NCBI RefSeq assembly: GCF_943913955.1
Contig: NZ_CALUAE010000021.1
Span: forward strand, 19,592 to 83,591
Length of the DNA stretch: 64,000 nt
Source: Mycolicibacterium bacteremicum
GTDB taxonomy: Bacteria > Actinomycetota > Actinomycetes > Mycobacteriales > Mycobacteriaceae
Reading direction: 5' to 3'
Positions 42,052-51,792 of this stretch are shown one piece after another; positions within the stretch are counted from its first letter, which is position 1; the number at the start of each line of letters is the position of its first letter. The position numbers were made by a program, and so were the translations under genes. The notes under the pieces are model-generated. The model made no database searches, had not been told where the DNA came from, and worked only from the letters and a program-made list of their open reading frames with translations.

Positions 42052-43674
42052 CTAGGGAGTGGGGGCGGATTCGCCGGTGGCGGCGGTGAATCCGCTGCGG
42101 TAGCCGAACGTCATCGCGGGCCCGAGGGTGCCACCGGCGCCGCCGTAGGCCTTCCCGGTCACGCCGGCCATCGCATTACCCGCCGCGAACAGCCCGGGAA
42201 TCGGTTGGCCGCTGACATGCAGAACCCGACCGTCGCGGTCGGTGCGCGGTCCGCCCTTGGTACCCATCGCGCCGATGGCCACCGGTACGGCATAGAACGG
42301 CGCGGTGTCGAGCGGCCCGAGTGTCTGCAGTGCCGGTGAGGCGGCCGACGGGTCGCCCCAGTAGCCGTCGTATGCGCTTGCGCCGCGGTCGAAGTCGGGG
42401 TCCCGCTCGTTTTCGACATTCGCGTTCCACTGATCGACAGTCCGACGTAGCCCTTCGGTGTCGATGCCCGTCGCCGCGCCGAGATCGTCCAGTGTCGCCG
42501 ACTTGTGGAACCAATCCGGCGCCTCGCCACCGGGTTCGATGCCCAGGAAGCCGTACCGCTTGAGGTGCTGATCGTCGAAGACGATCCACGCCGGGTCGTT
42601 GAGATATCCGGCGCGCGGGTCGAGGTGGTGGAAGGGCCCGGCCATCGAGTTGTACTCGCCCGCCTCGTTGAGGAATCGCTTCCCGGCCCGGTTGACGATG
42701 ATGCTGCGCGGACGGGTGCGTTCCAGGCGCACACTGCGGCTGCGCGGCCTACCGTCCAGGGTGTCGCCGGGGATCTGCACGATGGGCACCCACCAGGCCT
42801 CTCCCATGTTGGCCAGGTCGGCACCGTGCGCCATCGCCATCCGCAGCCCGTCGCCGGTGTTGTTCGGCGGCGAGACCGCGCCGCGCATCGGCCCGCGCAG
42901 GTAGGCATCCACCAGGTGCGGATCCCATTCGAACCCACCGGTCCCCAGGATGACCGCCTTGCGGGCCCGCACCCGGATCTCCGTGCCGCCGTGGTGGATC
43001 CGTACGCCGGTGATCCCCTCGGCGGACCCGTACAGCTCGGTGGCGCGCGCGTCGGTGACGGGTTCGATGCCGCGGTCGAGGAGTCCCTTGAGCAGCCCCG
43101 CGATCAGCGCGATGCCGGCCACGCAGTAGTCACCGTCGAGGTCGTCGACGGAGGCGTGGATGCGTGCCTTGGTCTCGGCATCGATGCCGACGTTGCTGAA
43201 GTCCACCGGGAAGGAGGTGATCCGGTCGTGCCAGTCGCCCAGGGTGGCGAGGTCGAACGGTCTGGCATTGAGCGACCGGCCGCCGCCGGGCCGGCCGCCG
43301 GGCAGTTCGGGCTTGTAGTCCGGGAACCCGGCGGCGATCTCGAAGCGCAGGTCACTGTGCTGTTCCAGGTAATCCAGCATCACCGGCCCAGTGCGCACGA
43401 AGGTCTCGACCAGATCCCGGTCCATGGCCCCCAGCGACTGTGCAGCAAGGTATTTCAGGGCATCCTCGACGGACAGTTCGGCGCCGTCGAGGCGGTTGTG
43501 GGCGGGAATCCAGACGATACCGCCGGAGACCGCGGTGGTACCGCCGACGGTGGGCGCTTTCTCGTAGACGGCGACGTCGGCTCCGTTGACGGCGGCGGTC
43601 AGGGCGGCCGACAGGCCGGCGCCCCCGGTGCCGAGTACGACGACGTCGACCTCGTGATCCCATGAGTCGGGCAC
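42052..43674 (-). CDS. KstD/fumarate-reductase-like FAD-binding dehydrogenase
   Basis: 540 aa. FAD-binding N-terminus VVVLGTGGAGLSAALTAAVNG, GGTTAVSGGIVWIP, and the C-terminal AYGGAGGTLGPAMTFGYRSG that closes the FAD site. The family includes 3-ketosteroid delta-1-dehydrogenases and 4-oxocyclohexanecarboxylate desaturases. Likely removes hydrogens next to a ring ketone. 20 bp from the IclR gene and in the same direction, so possibly co-transcribed with it, downstream. Confidence 0.9.
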   Translation of the reverse strand: MPDSWDHEVDVVVLGTGGAGLSAALTAAVNGADVAVYEKAPTVGGTTAVSGGIVWIPAHNRLDGAELSVEDALKYLAAQSLGAMDRDLVETFVRTGPVMLDYLEQHSDLRFEIAAGFPDYKPELPGGRPGGGRSLNARPFDLATLGDWHDRITSFPVDFSNVGIDAETKARIHASVDDLDGDYCVAGIALIAGLLKGLLDRGIEPVTDARATELYGSAEGITGVRIHHGGTEIRVRARKAVILGTGGFEWDPHLVDAYLRGPMRGAVSPPNNTGDGLRMAMAHGADLANMGEAWWVPIVQIPGDTLDGRPRSRSVRLERTRPRSIIVNRAGKRFLNEAGEYNSMAGPFHHLDPRAGYLNDPAWIVFDDQHLKRYGFLGIEPGGEAPDWFHKSATLDDLGAATGIDTEGLRRTVDQWNANVENERDPDFDRGASAYDGYWGDPSAASPALQTLGPLDTAPFYAVPVAIGAMGTKGGPRTDRDGRVLHVSGQPIPGLFAAGNAMAGVTGKAYGGAGGTLGPAMTFGYRSGFTAATGESAPTP

Positions 43675-43694
43675 GGACTCGGTCCTTTCCGTTG

Positions 43695-44417
43695 TCAGCC
43701 GAGAATCTCGGACAGTTGCTTGGCCGCGCGGATGACGGCATCGCGACCGGTGAGGACGACATCCTCACGGTGGGAGATCAGGTTGATGCAGGTCGGTGGG
43801 GAGGGCGGTCGGCGCCGCACCGGGACGGCCAGGCCGTAGGTGTCGGGCTCGATCTCGCCGTGGGTGATCACCCACCCCTGATCGCGAGCCCGGCGGACCA
43901 GTTCGCGCTCGCCAGGCCGCGGCGGCATGCTCGACAACAGGGCGATGCCGGCGGCGCCGCGCTCCAGCGGGTGGCGGCTGCCCTCGTGGAAGGACAGTTG
44001 GTAGAACACCAGCGTCGGCACGATCACCGCGATCGCCACCTGTTGATCACCCTCGGCGACCAGCAGTGAGACGGTGGTGCCCAGATCGTCGGCGAGTAGC
44101 CGCAGTGTCGGCAGCGCGAGTTGGCGGACATTGTTGTCGAAGGACGCGCCCAGTACCGCCAGTGCGGCGGCGGGCCGGTAGCGGCCATCCTCGCCCTTGG
44201 TGATGAACCGGGCCTGCGCCAGAGTGCTGAGCAATCGGTAGGCGATGGTCCGGTGCACCCCGACGTAATCGGCGACCTCCGCCGCGGTGATCCCCGCGGG
44301 TGCGCTCGAGACCGCCTGGAGAGCGGAAAGTCCGCGGGCCAGCGTCTGGGAGCCGGCCGCCGGCCGGTCGGTCAATTCGCGTCCCGGGCTTGTCACGGGT
44401 CCCTTGACAGACGTCAT
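43695..44417 (-). CDS. IclR-family transcriptional regulator
   Basis: 240 aa. N-terminal HTH (LARGLSALQAVSSAPAGITA, VADYVGVHRTIAYRLLSTL) and a GAF-like effector domain ending GRDAVIRAAKQLSEILG. Hpp-type (3-hydroxyphenylpropionate) operons of Rhodococcus are also governed by IclR regulators. Divergent from the hydrolase-mhpA-mhpB operon over 113 bp that contain overlapping palindromes, so it likely controls that operon and its own. Confidence 0.9.
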   Translation of the reverse strand: MTSVKGPVTSPGRELTDRPAAGSQTLARGLSALQAVSSAPAGITAAEVADYVGVHRTIAYRLLSTLAQARFITKGEDGRYRPAAALAVLGASFDNNVRQLALPTLRLLADDLGTTVSLLVAEGDQQVAIAVIVPTLVFYQLSFHEGSRHPLERGAAGIALLSSMPPRPGERELVRRARDQGWVITHGEIEPDTYGLAVPVRRRPPSPPTCINLISHREDVVLTGRDAVIRAAKQLSEILG

Positions 44418-44443
44418 CGCGAGAGTGATGCTCTATAGATAGT

Positions 44444-44468
44444 GCACATAGATGTGCGATTTTAGCAC
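44444..44468. promoter_or_regulatory. overlapping palindromes, candidate IclR operator
   Basis: GCACAT-AG-ATGTGC (44444-44457) followed, sharing four bases, by GTGC-N7-GCAC (44454-44468). Located 63 bp before the hydrolase start and 27 bp from the IclR start; a TATAGAT -10-like element lies at 44434. Confidence 0.6.
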
Positions 44469-44530
44469 AGATGATTGCGCGAAAGCGAGAATGGGATTTC
44501 CGCAGGGAACCCACGACGACGGGGAGAGGC

Positions 44531-45406
44531 ATGGCGGTGCGGCCGGAACACGAGAGTGTCTGGAGCGATCTTCAGGGTGTGGCGTTCTCGCAGGGGTACC
44601 TCGACGCGGGTGGCGTGCGGACCCGCTATCTGCATGCGGGAGAACGGAACACGCCCACGCTGGTGCTGCTGCACGGCTCCGGCGGGCACGCCGAGGCGTA
44701 CGTGCGCAATCTGGAGGCGCATGCCGAGCACTTCTCCACCTGGTCCATCGACATGCTGGGGCACGGCTACACCGACAAGCCCGGCCACCCGCTGGAGGTG
44801 AGTCACTACGTCGATCACCTGCTCGCCGTGTTCGACGCGATCGGCGTCGACCGCGTGCATCTGTCGGGTGAGTCGCTGGGCGGTTGGGTCGCCGCGCGGG
44901 CGGCATCCGATCATCCCGACCGGATCGAACGCCTGGTCCTCAACACCGCCGGGGGGTCGCAGGCCGACCCGGAGGTGATGAAGCGCATCATCACGCTGTC
45001 CATGGCGGCCGCGGAGAACCCGGACTGGGATACCGTGCAGGCCCGCATCAAGTGGCTGATGGCCGACAAGTCCAAGGGCTACGACGATATCGTCGCCAGC
45101 CGTCAGAAGGTTTACCAGCAACCGGGTTTCGTCTCGGCGATGAGTGACATCATGGCGCTGCAGGATCCCGAGATCCGCGCGCGCAACCTGCTGGGGCCCG
45201 CGGAGTACGGCGCCATCACCGCGCCCACCCTGGTGCTGTGGACCAGCGATGACCCCACCGCCGATGTCAGCGAGGGCCGGCGCATCTCGGAGATGATCCC
45301 CGGCGCCCGCTTCGAGGTGATGCCCGACTGCGGGCACTGGCCCCAGTACGAGGATCCCAAGACCTTCAACCAGTTGCACATCGACTTCCTGCTGGGGCGA
45401 TCGTGA
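44531..45406 (+). CDS. alpha/beta hydrolase, meta-cleavage product hydrolase type (MhpC/HsaD-like)
   Basis: 291 aa from ATG 44531 behind GGGGAGAGGC; the frame to 44471 crosses the operator. Oxyanion motif LLHGSGGHAEAYVRNL, nucleophile Ser in SGESLGG, an Asp in WTSDDPT and His in PDCGHWPQYEDP make the triad. In the Mhp/Bph/Hsa pathways this enzyme cuts the C-C bond of the ring-opened dienedioate. It overlaps mhpA (GTGA), which supports that role, though the substrate side chain is unknown. Confidence 0.88.
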   Translation: MAVRPEHESVWSDLQGVAFSQGYLDAGGVRTRYLHAGERNTPTLVLLHGSGGHAEAYVRNLEAHAEHFSTWSIDMLGHGYTDKPGHPLEVSHYVDHLLAVFDAIGVDRVHLSGESLGGWVAARAASDHPDRIERLVLNTAGGSQADPEVMKRIITLSMAAAENPDWDTVQARIKWLMADKSKGYDDIVASRQKVYQQPGFVSAMSDIMALQDPEIRARNLLGPAEYGAITAPTLVLWTSDDPTADVSEGRRISEMIPGARFEVMPDCGHWPQYEDPKTFNQLHIDFLLGRS

Positions 45407-47055
45407 CCGACACCGACGTCCTGATCGTCGGCGCCGGGCCGGTCGGCCTGACGCTGGCCAATATCCTGGGCCAGCAGGGGGTCTCGACGCTGGTGGTCGA
45501 GGACCGCGACACCCTGATCGACTATCCGCGCGGCGTCGGCCTGGACGACGAGTCGCTGCGGACCTTCCAGTCGATCGGGCTGGTGCAGGAGATCCTGCCG
45601 CACACCGTGCCGAATCAGATCCTGCGCTTCTATGACGCCAAGCGGGAACTGCTGGCCGAGATGGCGCCCCCGGACGCCCGTTTCGGCTGGCCCAAACGCA
45701 ACGGCTTCGTCCAGCCACTGGTCGATGCCGAGTTGCTGCGCGGCCTCGACCGGTTCGCCCATGTGCAGGTGCGGTGGAGCACCCGGATGGAGAACTGCGC
45801 CGTCGACGCCGACGGGGTCACCGTCGACCTGGTGTCCGCCGGTGTCACCGAGTCCGTGCGGGCGCGATACGTGGTGGGTTGCGACGGTGGGCGCAGTGCG
45901 ACAAGGCATCTGATGGGGGTGTCCTTCGAGGGCACCACCTCGGCCACCCGCTGGCTGGTGGTCGACCTGGCCAATGACCCGCTCGGGCATCCCAACAGCG
46001 AGGTCGGCGCCGACCCGGACCGGCCCTACGCCTCGATCTCGATCGCGCACGGTATCCGCCGCTTCGAGTTCATGATCCACGCCCACGAGACCGACGAGCA
46101 GGTCGAGCAACCGGCGTTCATCGAGCGCATGCTGGCCCCGTTCGTCCCGCACCCCGACCGGGTCGACATCATCCGGCATCGCGTCTACACCCATCACTCC
46201 CGCATCGCCGGATCGTTCCGGAAGGGCCGGCTGCTGCTCGGCGGCGACGCCGCCCACCTGATGCCGGTCTGGCAGGGGCAGGGGTACAACAGCGGCATCC
46301 GCGACGCCGCCAACCTCGGCTGGAAGCTGGCGGCCGTCGTCAACGGACAGGCCGATGACGCGTTGCTGGACAGCTACGATGCCGAACGGCGCAAGCACGC
46401 ACGCGCCATGATCGACCTGTCCACCCTGGTGGGCCGGGTCATCTCACCCACCAACCGCCACGTGGCCACCCTGCGGGACAAGGTGATCCGCGCCGCGTCG
46501 GTGGTTCCCACCCTCAAGCGCTACGTGCTGGAGATGCGCTTCAAGCCGATGCCGCGTTATGACACCGGCGCGGTCGTGCACAACGAGTCCGCCTCGGCGG
46601 TGCCACCGGCAGGCACGCTGTTCATCCAGCCGGCCGTCGACACCCGGGTCGCCCAGAACGTACTGCTCGACGAGATCCTGGGCACCGGATTCGCCGTGCT
46701 CGCCTGGAACAACAACCCGCGTGCCCTGCTGAGCGAGGACACCTACACCCGCTGGAAGACGTTGGGTGCCAACTTCATCGAGGCCCGGCCGAACACCCAG
46801 CTGCACTGGCCCGGCCACGATGACCCGGGTGTCACGATCGTGGGTGACCGCACCGGCGCGCTGAAGAGATTCTTCGACGCCCACGCCGAGTCGGTGCTCT
46901 TCCTGCGGCCCGACCGGTGCATCGCCGCCGCCTGCATCGCCCAGCTCTCCGATGCCACCAGCGCCCAGCTGTTCGGCGTGCTGCATCTCACCGGGGGAGG
47001 TGAAGCCGATGTCGCGCGTCGCCCTGTGCTGCATGTCGCACAGCCCCCTGCTTAA
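45403..47055 (+). CDS. FAD monooxygenase, 3-(3-hydroxyphenyl)propionate hydroxylase type (MhpA-like)
   Basis: 550 aa, GTG 45403 overlapping the hydrolase. GXGXXG near the N-terminus (VGAGPVGLTLANIL), the DG motif VGCDGGRSATR and the GD motif LLGGDAAHLMPVWQGQGYNSG typical of MhpA-type aromatic hydroxylases, plus the thioredoxin-like C-terminal extension. Adds a hydroxyl group ortho to a phenolic OH to give a catechol. Its last 47 bases are also read by the next gene. Confidence 0.9.
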   Translation: MTDTDVLIVGAGPVGLTLANILGQQGVSTLVVEDRDTLIDYPRGVGLDDESLRTFQSIGLVQEILPHTVPNQILRFYDAKRELLAEMAPPDARFGWPKRNGFVQPLVDAELLRGLDRFAHVQVRWSTRMENCAVDADGVTVDLVSAGVTESVRARYVVGCDGGRSATRHLMGVSFEGTTSATRWLVVDLANDPLGHPNSEVGADPDRPYASISIAHGIRRFEFMIHAHETDEQVEQPAFIERMLAPFVPHPDRVDIIRHRVYTHHSRIAGSFRKGRLLLGGDAAHLMPVWQGQGYNSGIRDAANLGWKLAAVVNGQADDALLDSYDAERRKHARAMIDLSTLVGRVISPTNRHVATLRDKVIRAASVVPTLKRYVLEMRFKPMPRYDTGAVVHNESASAVPPAGTLFIQPAVDTRVAQNVLLDEILGTGFAVLAWNNNPRALLSEDTYTRWKTLGANFIEARPNTQLHWPGHDDPGVTIVGDRTGALKRFFDAHAESVLFLRPDRCIAAACIAQLSDATSAQLFGVLHLTGGGEADVARRPVLHVAQPPA

Positions 47056-47947
47056 CCTGCCCGGCCCGTCCGCGGATCTCTTGGGAGACATCACCGCGCA
47101 GTTGCAGACCGCGACGGCCTTCGTGCGCGATTTCGACCCGGAACTGGTCGTGGTGTTCTCACCCGATCACTACAACGGGTTCTTCTACCGGCTGATGCCG
47201 CCGTTCTGCATCGGCACCGCGGCCACCGGCGTCGGCGACTACGGCACCCGGTCGGGCCCGCTCGACGTCGCCGCCGACATCGCGACCGCGATGGCCACCG
47301 CGGCGTGGGATGCCGGCGTGGACGTGTCACTCTCGGCGGCAATGGATGTCGACCATGGCACCGTGCAGCCGCTGGACACCCTCTTCGGCGACCGGACACC
47401 GCCGATCGTGCCGGTGTTCATCAACTCGGTGGCCACCCCGCTGGGTCCGCTCAAGCGCGTCCGGGCGCTGGGCACCGCCATCGGTGAGTACCTGTCCGGT
47501 GTGGACAAGCGGGTGCTGCTGCTCGGCTCGGGCGGCCTGTCCCATGATCCGCCGGTGCCCACGCTGGCGACCGCACCGCCGGCCGCACTGGAACGGATCG
47601 TCGGCGGCGCACCGATGAGCGCCGACGCGCGGGCGGCACGCCAGGACGCGGTGATCGCCGCGGCGCACGCCTTCGCCCACGGCGACAGCCCGTTGCAACC
47701 GCTCAACCCGGATTGGGATCACGCCTTCCTGGACCTGCTGGACAACGGCCGGCTGGCCGAGGTGGACGGCTGGCGCAACGAATGGATCGCCGCCGAGGCG
47801 GGCAACTCCGCGCACGAGGTGCGCACCTGGGTGGCGGCCTTCGCTGCCCTGTCCGCACTCGGCGCGTACACGACCGAGCAGCGCTACTACCGCGCGGCTC
47901 CAGAACTGATCGCGGGCTTCGCGATCCGGACGGCGGTGCTTTCATGA
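47009..47947 (+). CDS. class III extradiol dioxygenase (MhpB/LigB-like)
   Basis: 312 aa from ATG 47009 behind GGGGGAGGTGAAG, starting 47 bases inside the monooxygenase gene. His11 (MSHSPLLN), PDHYNGFFY, His116 (DVDHGTVQ) and His179 (GSGGLSHDPP) agree with the catalytic histidines of MhpB (His115 and His179 in E. coli). Iron(II)-dependent ring cleavage of a 3-substituted catechol. Placed between hydroxylase and KstD-like gene, so it should open the ring made by the upstream gene. Confidence 0.92.
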   Translation: MSRVALCCMSHSPLLNLPGPSADLLGDITAQLQTATAFVRDFDPELVVVFSPDHYNGFFYRLMPPFCIGTAATGVGDYGTRSGPLDVAADIATAMATAAWDAGVDVSLSAAMDVDHGTVQPLDTLFGDRTPPIVPVFINSVATPLGPLKRVRALGTAIGEYLSGVDKRVLLLGSGGLSHDPPVPTLATAPPAALERIVGGAPMSADARAARQDAVIAAAHAFAHGDSPLQPLNPDWDHAFLDLLDNGRLAEVDGWRNEWIAAEAGNSAHEVRTWVAAFAALSALGAYTTEQRYYRAAPELIAGFAIRTAVLS

Positions 47948-49671
47948 GTGAGTCGGCAGCCCGGTTCGACCACACCGTCGACGTCCTCGTCGTCGGCTCC
48001 GGCGGTGGCGGCCTGACCGCGGCGCTGAAGGCCGCGGCGAACGGACTGGACACCCTGGTCGTGGAGAAGTCCGCCAAGTTCGGCGGTTCCACCGCACTGT
48101 CCGGCGGCGGTATCTGGGTGCCCGGGGCGCCCGCGCAGCGCCGCGCCGGATACACCCCTGACCCGGACGGTGTCTTCGAGTACCTCAGGACCATCACCGA
48201 CGGGTTGGTCAGCGACGCCCGGCTGCGCACCTACGTCGACGTGGCGCCGGAGATGATGGACTTCCTGGAGCGCTGCAGCGACTGGTTCGAGTTCGTCTGG
48301 AAGCCGGGCTACGCCGACTACTATCCGGAACTGCCCGGTGGTTCCGAGCGTGGCAGCACCATCAATGTCCCGGAGATCGACCTGCGCCGACTCGGCGCGG
48401 AGGAGCAGAACATGCTCGCCCCGCTGGCGCTGGCGCCCAAGGGAATCTGGTTCGCGCCCAAAGACCTTCGGCTGTTCTACCAGGTGCGGCAGAACTGGCG
48501 TGGCAAGGCCGTGCTGGTCAAACTGATCTGGCGGATGTTCCGGGCCCGGGTGTTCGGGGATCGGATGGCCGCCATCGGACAGTCACTGATGGCCCGGATG
48601 CGCCTGGCGCTGGCCGAACACGACATCCCGCTGTGGTTGTCGGCGCCGATGACCGAACTGATCACCGATGTGGACGGCCGCGTCGTGGGTGCGGTCGTCG
48701 AGCGTGACGGGAAACCGCTGCGCATCGCGGCCCGCGGCGGCGTCGTGCTGGCCACCGGTGGCTTCGATCACGACATCGGTTGGCGCCGACAGTATCTGCC
48801 GCTGTTGGAGAAGGACTGGAGCTTCGGTAACCCGGCGGCACTGGGTGACGGGATCCGGGCCGGTGAGAAGGTCGGCGCGGCAACCGATCTGCTCGACGAG
48901 GCCTGGTGGTTCCCGGCCATGTGCTGGCCGGACGGCCGGTTGCAGTTCATGCTCAACGAGCGGATGATGCCGGCCCAGTTCGTGGTCAACGGCGCCGGCG
49001 TGCGGTTCATCAACGAGGCGGCGCCCTACATGGACTTCGCGCACGCCATGATCGAGGGCCAGGCATCCGGTGTGGACCACGTCCCGTGCTGGCTGGTGAC
49101 CGATATCAAATCCTTCCACCGCTACGTGGTCGGCGGGCATCTGCCGATACCGAAGGTGCCGTTCGCGCCGGTGCCGACCGGCCGCAAGATCCCGCAGGCC
49201 TGGCTGGATTCCGGCATCGTGGTGGCCGCCGACAGTTACGAGGAGTTGGCCACCAAGATCGGTGTGCCACCGCAGGCGTTGCGCGACACCGCCGAGCGGT
49301 TCAACAGCCTGGCCGCCACCGGACACGATGACGACTTCAACCGCGGTGACAGCGCGTATGACAACTACTACGGCGACCCGACGCTGACCAATCCGAACCT
49401 CGCGCCGCTGGGCAAGCCGCCCTATCTGGCGTTCCAGATCATCCTCGGCGACCTGGGTACCTCGGGCGGGTTGGTCACCGACGAGCACGCCCGGGTGCTG
49501 GGCGAGGACGGTGGCGTCATCGCCGGCCTCTATGCCACCGGCAATACCTCGGCGGCGGTCATGGGTCGCAGCTACGCCGGTGCCGGCGCCACCATCGGAC
49601 CCGCCATGACGTTCGGCTACGTTGCGGCACAACACATATCTGAGAATTCCAATAGAGAGGTAACCGCATGA
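47944..49671 (+). CDS. KstD-like FAD-binding dehydrogenase, second copy
   Basis: 575 aa from ATG 47944 (ATGA overlap). Motifs VVGSGGGGLTAALKAAANG, FGGSTALSGGGIWVPG and SYAGAGATIGPAMTFGY. Same family as 42052-43674 but clearly divergent, so two different dehydrogenation steps, or two ring positions, are possible. Aromatising pairs of such desaturases are known in alicyclic acid degradation. Confidence 0.9.
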   Translation: MSESAARFDHTVDVLVVGSGGGGLTAALKAAANGLDTLVVEKSAKFGGSTALSGGGIWVPGAPAQRRAGYTPDPDGVFEYLRTITDGLVSDARLRTYVDVAPEMMDFLERCSDWFEFVWKPGYADYYPELPGGSERGSTINVPEIDLRRLGAEEQNMLAPLALAPKGIWFAPKDLRLFYQVRQNWRGKAVLVKLIWRMFRARVFGDRMAAIGQSLMARMRLALAEHDIPLWLSAPMTELITDVDGRVVGAVVERDGKPLRIAARGGVVLATGGFDHDIGWRRQYLPLLEKDWSFGNPAALGDGIRAGEKVGAATDLLDEAWWFPAMCWPDGRLQFMLNERMMPAQFVVNGAGVRFINEAAPYMDFAHAMIEGQASGVDHVPCWLVTDIKSFHRYVVGGHLPIPKVPFAPVPTGRKIPQAWLDSGIVVAADSYEELATKIGVPPQALRDTAERFNSLAATGHDDDFNRGDSAYDNYYGDPTLTNPNLAPLGKPPYLAFQIILGDLGTSGGLVTDEHARVLGEDGGVIAGLYATGNTSAAVMGRSYAGAGATIGPAMTFGYVAAQHISENSNREVTA

Positions 49672-50978
49672 AGATCTCGCTGTTCTACGAGTTTGCGCTG
49701 CCGCGTCCGTGGTCCGACGATGACGAGCACCAGATGTTCCTCGATGGCCTCGACGAGGTGGAGGCCGCGGACAAGGCCGGCTTCTCCACCGTCTGGCTCA
49801 CCGAGCACCACTTCCTGGAGGAGTACTGCCACGCGACCGCGCCGGAGATGTTCCTGGCCGCGGCCAGCCAACGCACCAAGGACATCCGACTGGGCTTCGG
49901 TGTGATGCACCTGCCGCCGCCGATCAACCACCCCGCGCGGATCGCCGAGCGGGTGTCCACCCTGGACCTGATCTCGAACGGGCGTGTCGAATTCGGCACC
50001 GGTGAGGGTTCTTCGGTCGCCGAACTGGGCGGGTTCAACATCGACCCCGCCGACAAACGCACCATGTGGGAGGAGGCCCTGGAGGTCTCCATCCGCTGTA
50101 TGACCGAGGCGCCGTTCACCGGATTCAAGGGCGAGCATGTCGAGATGGCGGCCCGCAACGTCATCCCGAAGCCGCTGCAGGACCCGCACCCGCCCGTGTG
50201 GGTGGCCTGCACCCGGCCGTCCTCGGTGCAGATGGCGGCCCAGAAGGCGATCGGCGCACTGAGTTTCGCCTACACCGGGCCCGAGGCGCTCAAGGACCGG
50301 GTGGACGGCTACTACCGCGACTTCGAGGAGCAGGGCACGCCGATCACGCCGGCGATCAACCCCAACATCCTGGCCATCGGCGGCGATCTGTCGATGATGG
50401 TGGCCCGCACCGACGACGAGGCGATCAAGCGTCTCGGAATCGGCGGCGGCTTCTTCTCGTTCGGCATCATGCACTACTACCTCACCGGTATGCACACCCC
50501 CGGCCGCACCGGGGTGTGGGATCTGTATGAGCAGGCCGTCAAGGATGATCCGACGCTGGCCTACGGCCCGGGCCGTGGCGCCATCGGCGGACCGGACACG
50601 GTGCGCGAGTTCCTGCGCGGCTACGAGGCCAGCGGTGTCGACGAGATCATCCTGCTGCTGAACCCGCGCAGCCACGAGGGCACCATGGAGTCCATCGAGA
50701 TCATGGGCAAGGAGATCTTGCCCGAGTTCATCGAGCGCGACGAGAAGGCCAGGGCCGCCAAGGCCAAGCGGCTCGAGCCGGTCATCGAGAAGGTGGAGGG
50801 CCGCCGGCAGAACTGGGATGCGCCGTTGTTCGACGACACCTACTCGTTCGGTGGCCTGCCCACCGGCCGGGGTGGCAACTTCACCGCCGGGGAGATCCCC
50901 GAGGCGATGGCCGAGATCAACGAGGGCCGCGTGAAGGCCGCGCAACTGGAGAAGGAACAGCGCGGGGCCGCAAGCTGA
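49668..50978 (+). CDS. LLM-class flavin-dependent oxidoreductase (long form)
   Basis: 436 aa, ATGA overlap. Luciferase-like barrel (KISLFYEFALPRPWSDDDEH, GFGVMHLPPPINHPARIAERV, VEFGTGEGSSVAELGG) with a C-terminal extension (RAAKAKRLEPVIEKVEG). Probably a monooxygenase or oxidoreductase using reduced flavin or F420. Role in the ring pathway not readable. Confidence 0.87.
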   Translation: MKISLFYEFALPRPWSDDDEHQMFLDGLDEVEAADKAGFSTVWLTEHHFLEEYCHATAPEMFLAAASQRTKDIRLGFGVMHLPPPINHPARIAERVSTLDLISNGRVEFGTGEGSSVAELGGFNIDPADKRTMWEEALEVSIRCMTEAPFTGFKGEHVEMAARNVIPKPLQDPHPPVWVACTRPSSVQMAAQKAIGALSFAYTGPEALKDRVDGYYRDFEEQGTPITPAINPNILAIGGDLSMMVARTDDEAIKRLGIGGGFFSFGIMHYYLTGMHTPGRTGVWDLYEQAVKDDPTLAYGPGRGAIGGPDTVREFLRGYEASGVDEIILLLNPRSHEGTMESIEIMGKEILPEFIERDEKARAAKAKRLEPVIEKVEGRRQNWDAPLFDDTYSFGGLPTGRGGNFTAGEIPEAMAEINEGRVKAAQLEKEQRGAAS

Positions 50979-50979
50979 T

Positions 50980-51792
50980 ATGAGCGGTGAACGCTGGCGC
51001 TATGACGGGCGCCGGGTCGTGGTGACGGGATGCGCATCGGGTATCGGTGCGCATCTCGCCGCGCAACTGGCCGACCTCGGTGCCCGTGTCACCGGAGTGG
51101 ATCTGCGCCGGCCCGCGTCCGTCCCCGATGAGTTCGTCGAGGTCGACTTCGCCGACGAAGCCTCCGTCGACGCCGCCGTCGCGGCGATCGAGGGACCGGT
51201 GGACGCCTTGTTCAATGTGGCCGGGGTGTCCTCGGGGATCGGCAAGCCGCTGCTGGTCACCACCATCAACTTCCTGGGGATGCGGCATTTCACCGAGGCG
51301 CTGTTGCCGCAGCTGCCGGCCGGCTCCGCGATCGCCAATGTGTCCTCCCTGGCGGCGGCCGGCTACCGGGAGAACGCCGCGGTGACCGCCGGTCTGCTGG
51401 CGACCCGGTCGATGGCCCAGGGCATCGCGTGGTGCCAGGCGCATCCCGAGGCGCTCGCCGACGGCGGCTACCGGCTGTCGAAGGAGGCGATCATCCTCTA
51501 CGGCATGGCACAGGCGATCCCGCTCGGCGAGCGCGGCATCCGGATCAACTGCACCGGCCCGGGCGTCACCGAGACCCCGATCCTGGATCAACTCCGCGCG
51601 GCCTACGGGCAGGACTACCTGGATTCGTTCCCCACGCTGCTGGGCCATGTGTGCGGACCGGATGAACAGGCCTCGGTGCTGGCCTTTCTCAACAGCCCAG
51701 CGGCAAGCTACATTTCGGGACAGGTGATCTGGGTCGACGGCGGTATCGTCGCGCACCGGATCGCGCAGGCGACACTGGAAGGAATCGACTAG
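50980..51792 (+). CDS. SDR, 3-alpha-HSD/coniferyl-alcohol-dehydrogenase-like
   Basis: 270 aa. GCASGIGAHLAAQL cofactor loop, NVAGVSSGIG in place of NNAG, a long insert before YRLSKEA (Tyr-x-x-x-Lys). This insert and the shortened N-terminus match the 3-alpha-hydroxysteroid/coniferyl-type SDRs. Could interconvert a ring alcohol and ketone before the KstD-like step. Confidence 0.87.
   Translation: MSGERWRYDGRRVVVTGCASGIGAHLAAQLADLGARVTGVDLRRPASVPDEFVEVDFADEASVDAAVAAIEGPVDALFNVAGVSSGIGKPLLVTTINFLGMRHFTEALLPQLPAGSAIANVSSLAAAGYRENAAVTAGLLATRSMAQGIAWCQAHPEALADGGYRLSKEAIILYGMAQAIPLGERGIRINCTGPGVTETPILDQLRAAYGQDYLDSFPTLLGHVCGPDEQASVLAFLNSPAASYISGQVIWVDGGIVAHRIAQATLEGID

Noticed and set aside
44404..44440. 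TTGACA/TATAGAT promoter for the hydrolase operon
   Set aside because: Spacer of 24 bp is too long for a normal promoter and the -35 lies inside the IclR coding start.
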